From the NCBI RefSeq assembly GCF_036226365.1, contig NZ_CP108462.1:1550001-1614000 (forward strand): a stretch of 64,000 bases of DNA. Direction: 5' to 3'. Shown here piece after piece: positions 1 to 7,914 of the stretch (its first letter is position 1; every line of letters begins with the position of its first letter). The notes under the pieces were generated by a model. That model did not search any database, was not told the DNA's origin, and worked only from the letters and a program-made list of their open reading frames with translations. The position numbers were made by a program, and so were the translations under genes. Source of the stretch: Streptomyces sp. NBC_01262. Its GTDB lineage: Bacteria > Actinomycetota > Actinomycetes > Streptomycetales > Streptomycetaceae.

Positions 1-528
1 CGGAGAGCCGAGCACATGCCCGGTCCCCGTGATCGAGCTGACCTCCAGGCCGCGGGCGATCCCGAAGTCGATGACCCGGGGTCCGTCCTCGGCGAGCAGC
101 ACGTTGGACGGCTTGAGGTCGCGATGGACCAGGCCGACCGCGTGGATGGACATCAGCGCCTCGGCCAGCCCGGCCGCCAGGGCCAGTACGACGGGTGCGG
201 GCGGCGGCCCGTGGTCGGCGACCGCCTGCTGGAGCGACGGCCCGGCGATGTAGCTGGTGACCAGCCAGGGCAGGGGCGCGTCCGGGTCCGCGTCGATGAC
301 CGGGGCGGTGAACGCCCCGCTGACCTGACGGGCGGCCTGCACCTCGCGGCGGAAGCGGGAGCGGAACTCCGGGCGGCGGACCAGCTCGGCGTGCACCACC
401 TTGACCGCGACCGCCCGCCCGCCCGGCGACCGTCCGAGGAAGACCCGGCCCATGCCGCCCACCCCCAGGCGCCCCAGCAACTGGTAGGTCCCGACCGAAA
501 TCGGGTCCTCCGGCTCCAGCGCTGCCAC
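1..528 (-). CDS. Serine/threonine protein kinase, N-terminal part (runs off window)
   Basis: The N-terminal 176 codons of a Hanks-type Ser/Thr kinase; the gene continues past base 1. Reading from a GTG at 528, the protein shows the glycine-rich loop ([15 protein letters not shown]), the ATP-anchoring lysine in AVKVV, the catalytic loop HRDLKPSN and the DFG metal-binding motif. These appear in the right order and spacing for subdomains I-VII. This is the cytoplasmic kinase half; Streptomyces members usually carry a membrane helix and an extracytoplasmic sensor at the C-terminus, which is outside the window. The GTG start is preceded by GGGAGGGGATT, a good ribosome binding site. It is transcribed in the same direction as the GNAT/methyltransferase pair but is separated from it by a hairpin. 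Confidence 0.93.
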   Translation of the reverse strand, partial: MAALEPEDPISVGTYQLLGRLGVGGMGRVFLGRSPGGRAVAVKVVHAELVRRPEFRSRFRREVQAARQVSGAFTAPVIDADPDAPLPWLVTSYIAGPSLQQAVADHGPPPAPVVLALAAGLAEALMSIHAVGLVHRDLKPSNVLLAEDGPRVIDFGIARGLEVSSITGTGHVLGSP

Positions 529-609
529 AATCCCCTCCCGACACCTCAGCCCCCACCGCCCTTACGGGCACGCACAGCATAGGGGCCGCGGACCCCTCGG
601 AGGTCGAAC

Positions 610-628
610 TCCCGTACTAGTAACGGGA
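610..628 (-). terminator. Hairpin after the acetyltransferase gene
   Basis: A TCCCGT / ACGGGA inverted repeat (6 bp, 7-nt loop ACTAGTA) starts 8 bases downstream of the acetyltransferase stop codon and lies upstream of the kinase gene. There is no long U tract, as is common in Streptomyces. It probably ends the methyltransferase/acetyltransferase transcript. Confidence 0.45.
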
Positions 629-635
629 ATTGACT

Positions 636-1115
636 CTACGTCAGACCCTGGTCTGGTAGGAGCGGCAGATCGCGCTGAAAGACGGCCATGGTCCGGCCGG
701 GACCGTTGTAGTCGTCGACGATCCTCACCTCGAAGCCGAGGCGGCGGTGGAAGGCGATCGAGCCGGTGTTCCCGACCGAGGTGATCGCCTTCAGCCGTAC
801 GCCGCCCTCGCGACGCGCGGCCTCGGCGAACGCCTCGTACAGGCGGCGTCCGAGACCGCAGCCGCGGGCATCGTCGCGGGTCGCGACCAGATGCACATAC
901 CCGGTGCCGGCCGGGGTCACGAACCCGAAGACGTATCCGCGGATCCCGTCCCCGGCCCGGGCGACCAGACATGTCGGACCGAACTCCTGCACCAGGGCGG
1001 TCAGGTGCAGGGACCGGAGGTCGCGTTCGCCCCAGTAGCGGGGGTGATCGGCGAGGACGCGGCGCAGGTCGGCCAGTCCGGCCGGTTCGATCCGTAACGG
1101 CATGGCGGCGGTCAC
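636..1115 (-). CDS. GNAT-family N-acetyltransferase
   Basis: A small single-domain GNAT enzyme that transfers acetyl from acetyl-CoA to an unknown amine. The acetyl-CoA-binding motif A is visible as HLVATRDDARGCGLGRRLYEAF (the R/Q-x-x-G-x-G/A signature is RGCGLGRRL), followed by motif B around NTGSIAFHRRLGFEV. The GTG start at 1115 overlaps the stop of the upstream methyltransferase (GTGA), so the two are translationally coupled; an ATG at 1103 is the alternative. The third codon from that ATG is TTA (1095-1097), the rare Leu codon that needs bldA tRNA in Streptomyces, so expression is probably tied to development or secondary metabolism. Confidence 0.85.
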   Translation of the reverse strand: MTAAMPLRIEPAGLADLRRVLADHPRYWGERDLRSLHLTALVQEFGPTCLVARAGDGIRGYVFGFVTPAGTGYVHLVATRDDARGCGLGRRLYEAFAEAARREGGVRLKAITSVGNTGSIAFHRRLGFEVRIVDDYNGPGRTMAVFQRDLPLLPDQGLT

Positions 1116-1969
1116 AGGGGCTTTCTGGCGACCGCCCCGTACATGGCGATGTCCTCGTCCCTGATGGGCTCGGCGCCGCTGCCGGTGCCATCCGGGCGCC
1201 ACTTGTGGACCTGGGCCACCCCGGGTCCTGCCAGCTCAAGGCCCTCGAAGAACTCCTCCGCCTCGGCCTCGGTACGCAGCCGCATCGGCATGCCACGGGC
1301 GGCGTACTCGCGGGCGACCCGGCCGACCTCGTCGGGGGCGAAGTCGGCGGTGCCGATGGACATCGCGAGGTAGCTGCCGGGGGGCAGCGGCTCCAGCAGG
1401 CGGCGGACGATGCCGACGGCGTCGTCCTCGTCGAGGACGAAGTGGACGATGGCGATCACCGTCAGGCCCACCGGCTTGCTCAGGTCCAGGGTCTCCCGCA
1501 GCTCCGGGGCGGCGAGGATGGCGGCCGGGTCCCGCATGTCGGCCTCGACGTAGGCCGTGCGGCCCTCGGGGGTGCTGGCGAGCAGGCCCTGGGAGAGGGT
1601 GAGGACGATGGGGTCGTTGTCCACGTAGACGATCCGGGAGTCGGGGGCGACCGCCTGGGCTATCTCATGGAGGTTGGGCGAGGTGGGGATGCCGGTGCCG
1701 ATGTCGAGGAACTGCCGGATGCCGGCCTCCTCGGCCAGGTAGCGCACGGCCCGGTGCATGAAGTCACGGTTGGCCCGCATGTGGACCGGCAGGGCCGGCC
1801 ACTCCACGGTCATGGCGTCGCCGGCCTCCTTGTCGGCCGGGTAGTAGTCCTTGCCGCCGATGATGTAGTCGTAGATACGCGCGGAATGCGCGCTCTGGGT
1901 GTCGATACGGTCGGCCGACCAGCCGTTCTCGTGCAACGCGGTCCCTCCATCGGGTAATTGGTTCGTCAT
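1112..1969 (-). CDS. SAM-dependent methyltransferase, DUF574/Methyltransf_19 family
   Basis: 285 aa, the usual length of this actinobacterial family. The N-terminus has the diagnostic SARIYDYIIGGKDYYPADKE stretch, then a SAM-binding loop FLDIGTGIPT, an acidic ribose-binding strand YVDNDPIV, and EADMRDP. Substrates of the family are mostly unknown. The ATG start is followed by a TTA at codon 5 (1955-1957), a bldA-dependent codon. Its stop overlaps the GNAT start, giving a two-gene operon in which both genes carry a TTA near the start. Members of this family are often found beside XRE/DUF397 regulators, as here. Confidence 0.92.
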   Translation of the reverse strand: MTNQLPDGGTALHENGWSADRIDTQSAHSARIYDYIIGGKDYYPADKEAGDAMTVEWPALPVHMRANRDFMHRAVRYLAEEAGIRQFLDIGTGIPTSPNLHEIAQAVAPDSRIVYVDNDPIVLTLSQGLLASTPEGRTAYVEADMRDPAAILAAPELRETLDLSKPVGLTVIAIVHFVLDEDDAVGIVRRLLEPLPPGSYLAMSIGTADFAPDEVGRVAREYAARGMPMRLRTEAEAEEFFEGLELAGPGVAQVHKWRPDGTGSGAEPIRDEDIAMYGAVARKPL

Positions 1970-1990
1970 GGGTTTTCCAGGGTCAGGAAA

Positions 1991-2239
1991 TCAGCAGAGG
2001 AAATCGGCGGCACCGGCTTTGATGCCGTCGACGAATGAGGTCATCGCCCCGGGCGGGAAGACCAGGGCCGGGCCGTCCGGATCGGTGGACTGACGCAGCG
2101 CCACCCGGCCGTCGTTGAGCTTCTTCGCCTCGACGCAGGCGCCCCCGGCGTCGTCGCTCCAGGGCTTGCGCCAGCCCTTGGTGCCCAGATCGGTGGCGGG
2201 CATGCCGTTGCGTATGTGGTCGCGTACGTGGTGGTGCAC
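1991..2239 (-). CDS. DUF397 domain protein
   Basis: 82-aa DUF397 protein with the typical GWRKPWSDDAGGACVEAK segment (consensus W-K/R-S-x-S-x-x-x-G-x-C-V-E-V) and a C-terminal FVDGIKAGAADF. The GTG start at 2239 directly abuts the TGA of the XRE gene upstream, so the two are co-translated. In Streptomyces DUF397 proteins are partners of the adjacent XRE/DUF5753 regulators, the BldB/WhiJ-type pairs. An in-frame ATG lies further downstream, but it would remove part of the domain. Confidence 0.9.
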   Translation of the reverse strand: MHHHVRDHIRNGMPATDLGTKGWRKPWSDDAGGACVEAKKLNDGRVALRQSTDPDGPALVFPPGAMTSFVDGIKAGAADFLC

Positions 2240-3115
2240 TCACAGCTCCTTGCGAATCGCGCCGAGAAGTTCCTCGGTCTTCCTGGCCGATACCGACTGG
2301 GCGCCCAGCCGGTCCAGCGCCTCGCGGTACACAAGGACGTCCTCGTCCTTGTCGAGGTAGACCGCCCCGACCATGCCGTTGAGATAGACGATGTCGGGGA
2401 GTTCGCGGGCCTTGAACCGGAAGAGGTGGAAGGCCCCGGCCCGCATCGCCGGATGCGGGCCGTTCCTGAACGGCATGATCTGCACCGTCACATGGGGCAG
2501 CGCGTTGACCGCGACCAGGTGGTCGATCTGGGCGCGCATCACCTCCGCGCCGCCGACCGGCCACCGCAGGACCGTCTCGTCCATCACCACCCACACCCTG
2601 GGCGGGTTCTGACGGTGCAGCAGTTCCTGCCGCTGCATCCGCAGCGCCACCATCCGGTCGGTGGCCCCGTCCGGCGCGTGCGGGTTCCCTGCGGTGAGCA
2701 GGGCCCGCGCGTACTCCTGGGTCTGCAGCAGGCCGTGGACGAACTGCGGCTCGTAGGCGCGGATCTGCAACGCCGCCCGTTCCAGGCTCAGATAGGCGGC
2801 GAACCAGTCCGGCATCACGTCGCGGTAGTTGTGCCACCAGCCGCGCTTGTTGGCCTCGCGCACCGACTGCAGGAAGGTGTCGATCTCGTTCTGGTCCGTG
2901 ATCCCGTACGTACGGAGCAGCTTCTCGACCTCCGCCAGCCTGAGCCGGGCCACCTTGGCGGCCTCCATCCGGCGCAGCGTCGAGTGGCTCACCCCGATGG
3001 CCTCGGCGGCCTGTTCGAAGCTCAGTCCGGCGCGGGTGCGCAGCTCTTCGAGCTGCCTCCCCAGGATCATGCGCAGGACGGTCGGAGCGTCGCCCCAGGC
3101 GGTCTCCACACTCAC
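2240..3115 (-). CDS. XRE-family helix-turn-helix regulator with DUF5753 domain (WhiJ-like)
   Basis: The N-terminal HTH covers about residues 15-70 (LEELRTRAGLSFEQAAEAIG then SHSTLRRMEAAK). It is followed by a DUF5753 domain, recognisable by the LLQTQEYARALL and VQIMPFRNGPHPAM segments. The start is taken as the GTG at 3115, six bases after a strong AGGAGG; a longer reading frame upstream has no such site. The gene pairs with the DUF397 gene downstream and is divergent from the anti-sigma-type ATPase gene at 3274. This triad is a recurrent Streptomyces module linked to developmental control, and it probably autoregulates the 158-bp divergent promoter region. Confidence 0.92.
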   Translation of the reverse strand: MSVETAWGDAPTVLRMILGRQLEELRTRAGLSFEQAAEAIGVSHSTLRRMEAAKVARLRLAEVEKLLRTYGITDQNEIDTFLQSVREANKRGWWHNYRDVMPDWFAAYLSLERAALQIRAYEPQFVHGLLQTQEYARALLTAGNPHAPDGATDRMVALRMQRQELLHRQNPPRVWVVMDETVLRWPVGGAEVMRAQIDHLVAVNALPHVTVQIMPFRNGPHPAMRAGAFHLFRFKARELPDIVYLNGMVGAVYLDKDEDVLVYREALDRLGAQSVSARKTEELLGAIRKEL

Positions 3116-3273
3116 ATCCTGCCTCCTCGGCGCCGGGTGCACGGTCGTAGTGTGCCACGGCGGACCTGCGGCAACGGCAGTTGCACCGCGTAATGTGCAA
3201 ATTTCAAGTCGCCTGTTGCGCACTGAATCCGTCAACTGACACAGTGCGAAGGGCAGACGAAAGGTGACCCCCC

Positions 3274-3711
3274 ATGACTCCCTCCACCGCCCCCGTCCTG
3301 CCGGTCGGCCAGAGCTTTCGCTTACCGGCCCTTCCCCGCACGCCCGCCGAGGCCAGAGCGAAGGTCCGTACGCTGCTGCGCGGTTGGGGCATCGACGCCC
3401 AACTGTGCGATGACGTGGTCCTGGTGGCCTCCGAACTCGTCACCAACGCGATCGTGCACACGTCCGGCCACGAGGTCAGGTGCAGACTGTCCAACGCCCG
3501 CGGAGTGATCCGTATCGAGGTCGAGGACGAGGGCAGCCGGCACACCGCACCCCGGGCACGGCCCGCACCGCCGGATGCCCAGAGCGGCAGAGGACTGGTC
3601 CTGGTGGCCTCGCTCAGCGCCGACTGGGGCGTCCGAAGGTCGCCCTGCGGGCCGGGAGCCATCGTGTGGGCCGAGTTCGCCCCCGGGCAGAACCAGCCGC
3701 CTCTTCCTTGA
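3274..3711 (+). CDS. Anti-sigma-factor-like ATP-binding protein (HATPase_c_2, RsbW-type)
   Basis: 145 aa, a stand-alone GHKL ATPase domain. The N-box is ELVTNAIVHT, the G1 region DEGSRHTAP and the G2 region SGRGLVLVASL. Such proteins bind anti-sigma or anti-anti-sigma partners as small kinases. A ribosome binding site (GAAAGGTG) lies 8 bases before the ATG. Codon 17 is TTA (3322-3324), so translation should depend on bldA. It is divergent from the XRE/DUF397 pair. Its stop codon lies inside a 15-bp tandem repeat (3707-3751). Confidence 0.9.
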   Translation: MTPSTAPVLPVGQSFRLPALPRTPAEARAKVRTLLRGWGIDAQLCDDVVLVASELVTNAIVHTSGHEVRCRLSNARGVIRIEVEDEGSRHTAPRARPAPPDAQSGRGLVLVASLSADWGVRRSPCGPGAIVWAEFAPGQNQPPLP

Positions 3712-3751
3712 GCCGGCCTCACTTGAGCCGGCCTCGCTTGAGCCGCCCTCA
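3707..3751 (+). repeat. Three tandem 15-bp repeats over the ATPase stop codon
   Basis: The units are CTTGAGCCGGCCTCA, CTTGAGCCGGCCTCG and CTTGAGCCGCCCTCA. The first contains the TGA stop of the upstream ATPase gene. The units differ by one or two bases, which fits slippage or local duplication. Confidence 0.85.
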
Positions 3752-3802
3752 GCCGCGGGTGTCCGCACGACGGCCGCCCTTGTCCGGAAGCAGCAGCCTC
3801 TG

Positions 3803-4216
3803 ATGCCGTCGTTCTGGCCCCGGCCCCCTTTGCTCTCGCACACCCGCACCAGCCCCCGCGCGCCGCGTGGATGCCGCCGACGCCTTGTCCTTCCCCCCGA
3901 TCTCCCGGCCGCCCTCGGGTGCGACGCCGTCGGCATCCCGGCCGAGCACGGTCAGCGGATCATCGAAGCGCTCCCCCGCATCGGCTGCGTCTTCGCCGAC
4001 GAGCGCCGCTGGTGGTGGATCGTCCCCTCCGGTTCCCATCTCGGCGTCACCTGGCCCGGTTTCACCCAGTACGCCGTCGGCGCCCGGCTGGCCACTCCCC
4101 CCGGCCAGGACCCCCGCCTGATCCACCGCCCCCACGACTCGCCGTACACGTCCCCGCTCCCGCTGTACTTCGTCACCTGCCACCTCGGCGCCGGAACGGG
4201 ACCCGGAACCGGGTGA
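3803..4216 (+). CDS. Conserved hypothetical protein (Streptomyces)
   Basis: About 137 aa. The central part (GCDAVGIPAEHGQRIIEALP, then ERRWWWIVPSGSHLGVTWP) matches my memory of a common Streptomyces hypothetical family with a WWWIVPSGS core and a C-terminal LIHRP..SPYT segment. No enzymatic motif is recognised. The start is uncertain: the ATG at 3803 gives a low-complexity Arg/Pro-rich N-terminus, and upstream sequence in the same frame is open into the tandem repeat. Third-position G/C bias supports this frame over the competing ones. Confidence 0.6.
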   Translation: MPSFWPRPPLLSHTRTSPRAPRGCRRRLVLPPDLPAALGCDAVGIPAEHGQRIIEALPRIGCVFADERRWWWIVPSGSHLGVTWPGFTQYAVGARLATPPGQDPRLIHRPHDSPYTSPLPLYFVTCHLGAGTGPGTG

Positions 4217-4259
4217 ACCTCGCGTCCGGGATCGGGGGTGGTGCGCGGGCCTGCTCGGC

Positions 4260-5177
4260 TCAGAACTCGGCACCCGGTACCGAGCGGCAGCGGCCGGTAC
4301 TGGAGCGGATGGAGATCAGCGGTCTCAGCATGACCTGCCGGGGAGCGGCGCAGCGTGTGTCCAGCCGCTCCATCAGCAGCTCGACGGCGGCCTGGCAGAT
4401 CTCGCCGACCGGCTCGTCGACCGCGGTGAGCGGCGGGATCACCGACTCCGCCCAGGGCCCTGCCGACAGGCCGACAACCGAGAAGTCGCGCGGTACGACG
4501 CGGCCGGCGCGGGTCAGCCCGCGGTACACGCCGCCCAGGGACGCTTCGTTCAGGGTCACCAGCGCAGTGGTGGCGGGGTCCTCCAGCAGGATCCGCTCAA
4601 GGCACCTCTCGCCCGAGGCGGCGTCGTCCCCGCAGAGGTACGCGTGTCCGGTGAGCCCCAGCTCCGCCACGCCTTGGTTGAACCCTTCGAGCCCACGGTG
4701 CGCGGACTCGTACCCGGCCCGGAAGAGCTGCTCCGACCGGTTGACAAAGGCGATCCTGCGGTGGCCGAGGTCGGCCAGTTGCCGCACACAGGCACGGCCG
4801 AGGGCAACCCAGTCCAGGTCCACCCACCAGGTGTTCTCCAGGCCGGACTGTCCGATGGCGACGAAGGGGAAGCCCAGCTCGGTGAGGTGGACGGCGCGGG
4901 CGTCCGCCAACCGGATCTCCATCAGGATCAGGCCGTCCACCCGGTGTCCTGCCAGGATCCGCTGGAACGGGGCGTCGCTGACCTCCCTGCCGGTGGTGAG
5001 CAGCACGTCGTAGTCGTATGCCTGGGCCGCCTCGGCCACGCGGCCGACGAAGTCCAGCTGCATCCCCGTGTAGCGGTCGCCGGCGGGCGGGAAGACGAGT
5101 CCGAGCGCGCGGCTCCGACCGGTCGCCGTAGCCTCCTTGACGGCGTCGGTGTTCACTCCTCGTGCGTCGTTCGTCAT
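4260..5177 (-). CDS. LacI-family-like periplasmic-binding-fold sensor lacking the HTH
   Basis: 305 aa. The body is a LacI/GalR effector-binding domain: ATGRSRALGLVFP after the hinge position, VDGLILMEI, DLGHRRIAFV, and the C-terminal VPRDFSVVGLS plus PLTAVDEP. LacI regulators are usually about 340 aa with a 45-residue N-terminal HTH. Here the protein starts only about 20 residues before the effector domain and no HTH can be read in any frame, because the upstream DNA codes for the phosphatase C-terminus. The ATG at 5177 overlaps the phosphatase TGA (ATGA). A cytoplasmic sugar sensor acting on the phosphatase is the inferred role, rather than a DNA-binding repressor. Confidence 0.85.
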   Translation of the reverse strand: MTNDARGVNTDAVKEATATGRSRALGLVFPPAGDRYTGMQLDFVGRVAEAAQAYDYDVLLTTGREVSDAPFQRILAGHRVDGLILMEIRLADARAVHLTELGFPFVAIGQSGLENTWWVDLDWVALGRACVRQLADLGHRRIAFVNRSEQLFRAGYESAHRGLEGFNQGVAELGLTGHAYLCGDDAASGERCLERILLEDPATTALVTLNEASLGGVYRGLTRAGRVVPRDFSVVGLSAGPWAESVIPPLTAVDEPVGEICQAAVELLMERLDTRCAAPRQVMLRPLISIRSSTGRCRSVPGAEF

Positions 5178-7636
5178 GCGTAGCTCGTCGGCAGGAACTG
5201 CTCGGCCCAGATGGTCTTGCCGTCGGTGGTCTGGCGGGTGCCCCAACCCTGGGTGAGCTGGGAGACCAGGAGGAGGCCGCGCCCGCCCTCATCGAAGGTG
5301 CGGGCGCGGCGCAGGTGAGGGGCGGCACTGTTGCCGTCGGAGACCTCGCAGATCGGGGTGCGGTCGCGGATCAGCCTCAGCTGGATGGGGGCCGAGCCGT
5401 ATCGGATGGCGTTGGTGACCAGTTCGCTCACCACCAGTTCGGTGACGAACGCGGCTTCCTCCAGCCCCCAGGCCTGGAGCTGGCGGGAGGCCTGGAGCCG
5501 GGCGTCGGCGACGATCTCAGGATCGGCGGGCAGGCCCCAGGTGGCGACCTGGTCGGCGTGCAGGGCCCGGGTGCGCGCGACGAGCAGGGCGACGTCGTCG
5601 GCAGGGCGGGCGACGTGAGAGGGGGGGTCCCCCGGCGTAAGGGCGGGGGCGGGCGGCAGCAGCGAATCGATCAGGTTGTCGCAGGTGAACTCAAGAGAGG
5701 GGGAGGGAAAGGCCAGGGTCCGGCGCAGCCGGGCGAGGCCCACGTCGATGTCGCGGTCGCGGGCTTCGATGAGGCCGTCGGTGTAGAGGGCGATCAGGCT
5801 GCCTTCGGGCAGTTCCAGTTCGGTGGCCTCGAAAGGCAGGCCGCCCACGCCCAGCGGCGGGCCCGGGGAAAGGCTGACGGTGACGACAGTGCCGTCAGGG
5901 TGGAGGACGCTGGGTGGAGGATGGCCGGCGCTGGCGAGGGTGCAGCAGCGGGAGACGGGGTCGTAGACGGCGTACAGGCAGGTGGCACTGATCGCGTCGG
6001 CGTCTTGTTTGTCGCGGGGGGTCGCGGCGTCGTCGGTGCTGAGGTGAGTGACCAGGTCGTCGAGGTGAGTGAGAAGTTCGTCGGGCGGCAGGTCGACGTC
6101 GGCGAGGGTCCGGACGGCCGTACGGAGGCTCCCCATGGTGGCGGAGGCGCGGACGCCGTGGCCGACCACATCGCCGACGACAAGGGCGACCCGGGTTCCG
6201 GACAGCGGGATCACGTCGAACCAGTCGCCGCCGGCACCGGCCCGGGAGCCCGCCGGTAGATAGCGGAAGGCGGCCTCGACTGCCGCCTGCCCGGGAAGTC
6301 CCCGAGGCAGCAGGCTGCGCTGCAGCGTGAGCGCGGTGGTGTACTCGCGGGTGTACCGCCGTGCGTTGTCCACGCAGACGGCCGCCCGGCCGGCGAGTTC
6401 CTCGGCGAGGACCAGGTCGTCCGGCTGGAAGGGTTCCGGACGCAGTCGACGCCAGAAGACGGCCACCCCGAGGGTGAGCCCGCGGGCACGCAGCGGTACC
6501 GCCATGCCCGAGTGGACACCGGCGCCCCTGACGTTGCCGCTCCTGACGTCGTCGCCCTCGATCCACCGGACGAAACCGGGATCCTCCAGCCCGCTCAGGA
6601 GGGGGCGGCCGGCGGCCAGACAGCGGGTCGGCGGTGCGTACGCCGGGTAGGTGTCGACCGCGCCCAGCTCGACGGCGGCCTCGGGGACACCCTCGTCGGC
6701 GGACCGGTGCGCGACCCGGCGCAGTACGACGGCTGCGTCGATGAGTTCCGCGGTCGGTTCCTCCCCCTCCAGGACCGAGTCGAGCAGGTCCACGCTGACG
6801 AAGTCGGCAAGCCGCGGCACGACCAGCTCGGTCAGTTCCTGGGCGGTGCGCACCACGTCCAGGGTGGTGCCGATGCGGGTGCCGGCCTCGTTCAGCAGAG
6901 CCAGCCGCTGCCGCGCCCATTGCTGTTCGCTGCTGTCGAACGACGCGGTACCGACGCCGAGTACCCGGCCCGAGGGGTCCCTGACCGGCCACATCTCGAT
7001 GCTCCAGGCGCTACCGGCGACGATGTCGTCGTAACGCGTCGGTGTCCCGGTCTCGGCGACTTGGCGCAGGTGTCGCAGGTATCTGCGTCCCGCCTCGTCG
7101 TCGGGCACGATGTCCTCGTGCCGCAGTCCGTGCAGCTGCGCCTTTCCGGTTCCGGTCATCGCGCGGGCGGTGTCGTTGAGCCACTGGTACCGCAGCTCGG
7201 TGTCGAACATGGCCATGGCGACCGGGGCCTGGGCGAACGGCCCCTCCAGCGTCCCTCGGCCGCCGCCGTTCCCGACCGGGTCCGGTGCGAAGGCGACGAC
7301 GAATCCGCAGGCCTTGCCCTCGCCGTCCAGCGAGGGGCAGGCGCGCACGCCGAGATCGAGTCGGCGACCGTCCCGGTGGCGGATGGCGGCTGTCCCGCTC
7401 CACGCCTCCGCCCCGGCCAGGGCCGCCCAGGCGGCGTCCGAGGGGTCCACGGCGAGCAGGTCGGTGACGAGGCTGCCGACGGCCTCCGTGACGGGGTGGC
7501 CCAGCAGGCTCCGGGCGCCCTCGCTCCAGCTCGTCACGATACCTTTCCGGCTCACGGTGGCCGTGGCCAGGGCGACCGAGGGCCCGTGATCGCAAGGCGT
7601 GGCAAGAACAGCCTTGCCGCGATGTGCCATCCTCAC
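5174..7636 (-). CDS. PAS-PAS-GAF-SpoIIE phosphatase with C-terminal HATPase domain
   Basis: 820 aa and apparently cytoplasmic. The domains in order are PAS (about 25-110), PAS (about 130-240, WLNDTARAMTG), GAF (about 250-430), PP2C/SpoIIE phosphatase (about 440-650) and an RsbW-like ATPase (about 695-815, ELVVSELVTNAIRYG). The phosphatase metal-binding regions are GGDWFDVIPL, ALVVGDVVGHG, LYTDGLIEARD and DDVALLVAR. Such proteins dephosphorylate anti-sigma antagonists and can rephosphorylate them through the ATPase domain. The GTG at 7636 or the ATG at 7630 could be used. It is the first gene of an operon with the HTH-less LacI-like protein and is divergent from the GH127/ABC operon. Confidence 0.93.
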   Translation of the reverse strand: MRMAHRGKAVLATPCDHGPSVALATATVSRKGIVTSWSEGARSLLGHPVTEAVGSLVTDLLAVDPSDAAWAALAGAEAWSGTAAIRHRDGRRLDLGVRACPSLDGEGKACGFVVAFAPDPVGNGGGRGTLEGPFAQAPVAMAMFDTELRYQWLNDTARAMTGTGKAQLHGLRHEDIVPDDEAGRRYLRHLRQVAETGTPTRYDDIVAGSAWSIEMWPVRDPSGRVLGVGTASFDSSEQQWARQRLALLNEAGTRIGTTLDVVRTAQELTELVVPRLADFVSVDLLDSVLEGEEPTAELIDAAVVLRRVAHRSADEGVPEAAVELGAVDTYPAYAPPTRCLAAGRPLLSGLEDPGFVRWIEGDDVRSGNVRGAGVHSGMAVPLRARGLTLGVAVFWRRLRPEPFQPDDLVLAEELAGRAAVCVDNARRYTREYTTALTLQRSLLPRGLPGQAAVEAAFRYLPAGSRAGAGGDWFDVIPLSGTRVALVVGDVVGHGVRASATMGSLRTAVRTLADVDLPPDELLTHLDDLVTHLSTDDAATPRDKQDADAISATCLYAVYDPVSRCCTLASAGHPPPSVLHPDGTVVTVSLSPGPPLGVGGLPFEATELELPEGSLIALYTDGLIEARDRDIDVGLARLRRTLAFPSPSLEFTCDNLIDSLLPPAPALTPGDPPSHVARPADDVALLVARTRALHADQVATWGLPADPEIVADARLQASRQLQAWGLEEAAFVTELVVSELVTNAIRYGSAPIQLRLIRDRTPICEVSDGNSAAPHLRRARTFDEGGRGLLLVSQLTQGWGTRQTTDGKTIWAEQFLPTSYA

Positions 7637-7914
7637 TCACCCCGCAGCCCTCGAGTCACACTCTGTAGCCATAAACCACCATATCCGGCCAAAGTGTACC
7701 CGTCATAGAGAAGCGACCGGGGGACTCCGCCGCCCGACGTGGGCGGACCGGACGCCGCCGGCGAGCCCGTGGCATACGCGATCCGGGCGCGCTGTCACCG
7801 GTGTCGCCACGCCCTGGATGTCCCCGAACCTCGCATGGCCCGACGATACGGAGCAGTCTGTAGGTGAATGTAGATAAATTTCCCGAATATTCCCATTACG
7901 CAGGGAGCGCCTCC
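7637..7914. promoter_or_regulatory. Divergent promoter region between phosphatase and GH127 genes
   Basis: 278 bases without a gene, noticeably richer in A/T than its surroundings near 7655-7710 and 7860-7900. A perfect 8-bp palindrome GAATATTC lies about 24 bases before the GH127 start, a plausible operator position. No sigma consensus can be assigned with confidence. Confidence 0.4.
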
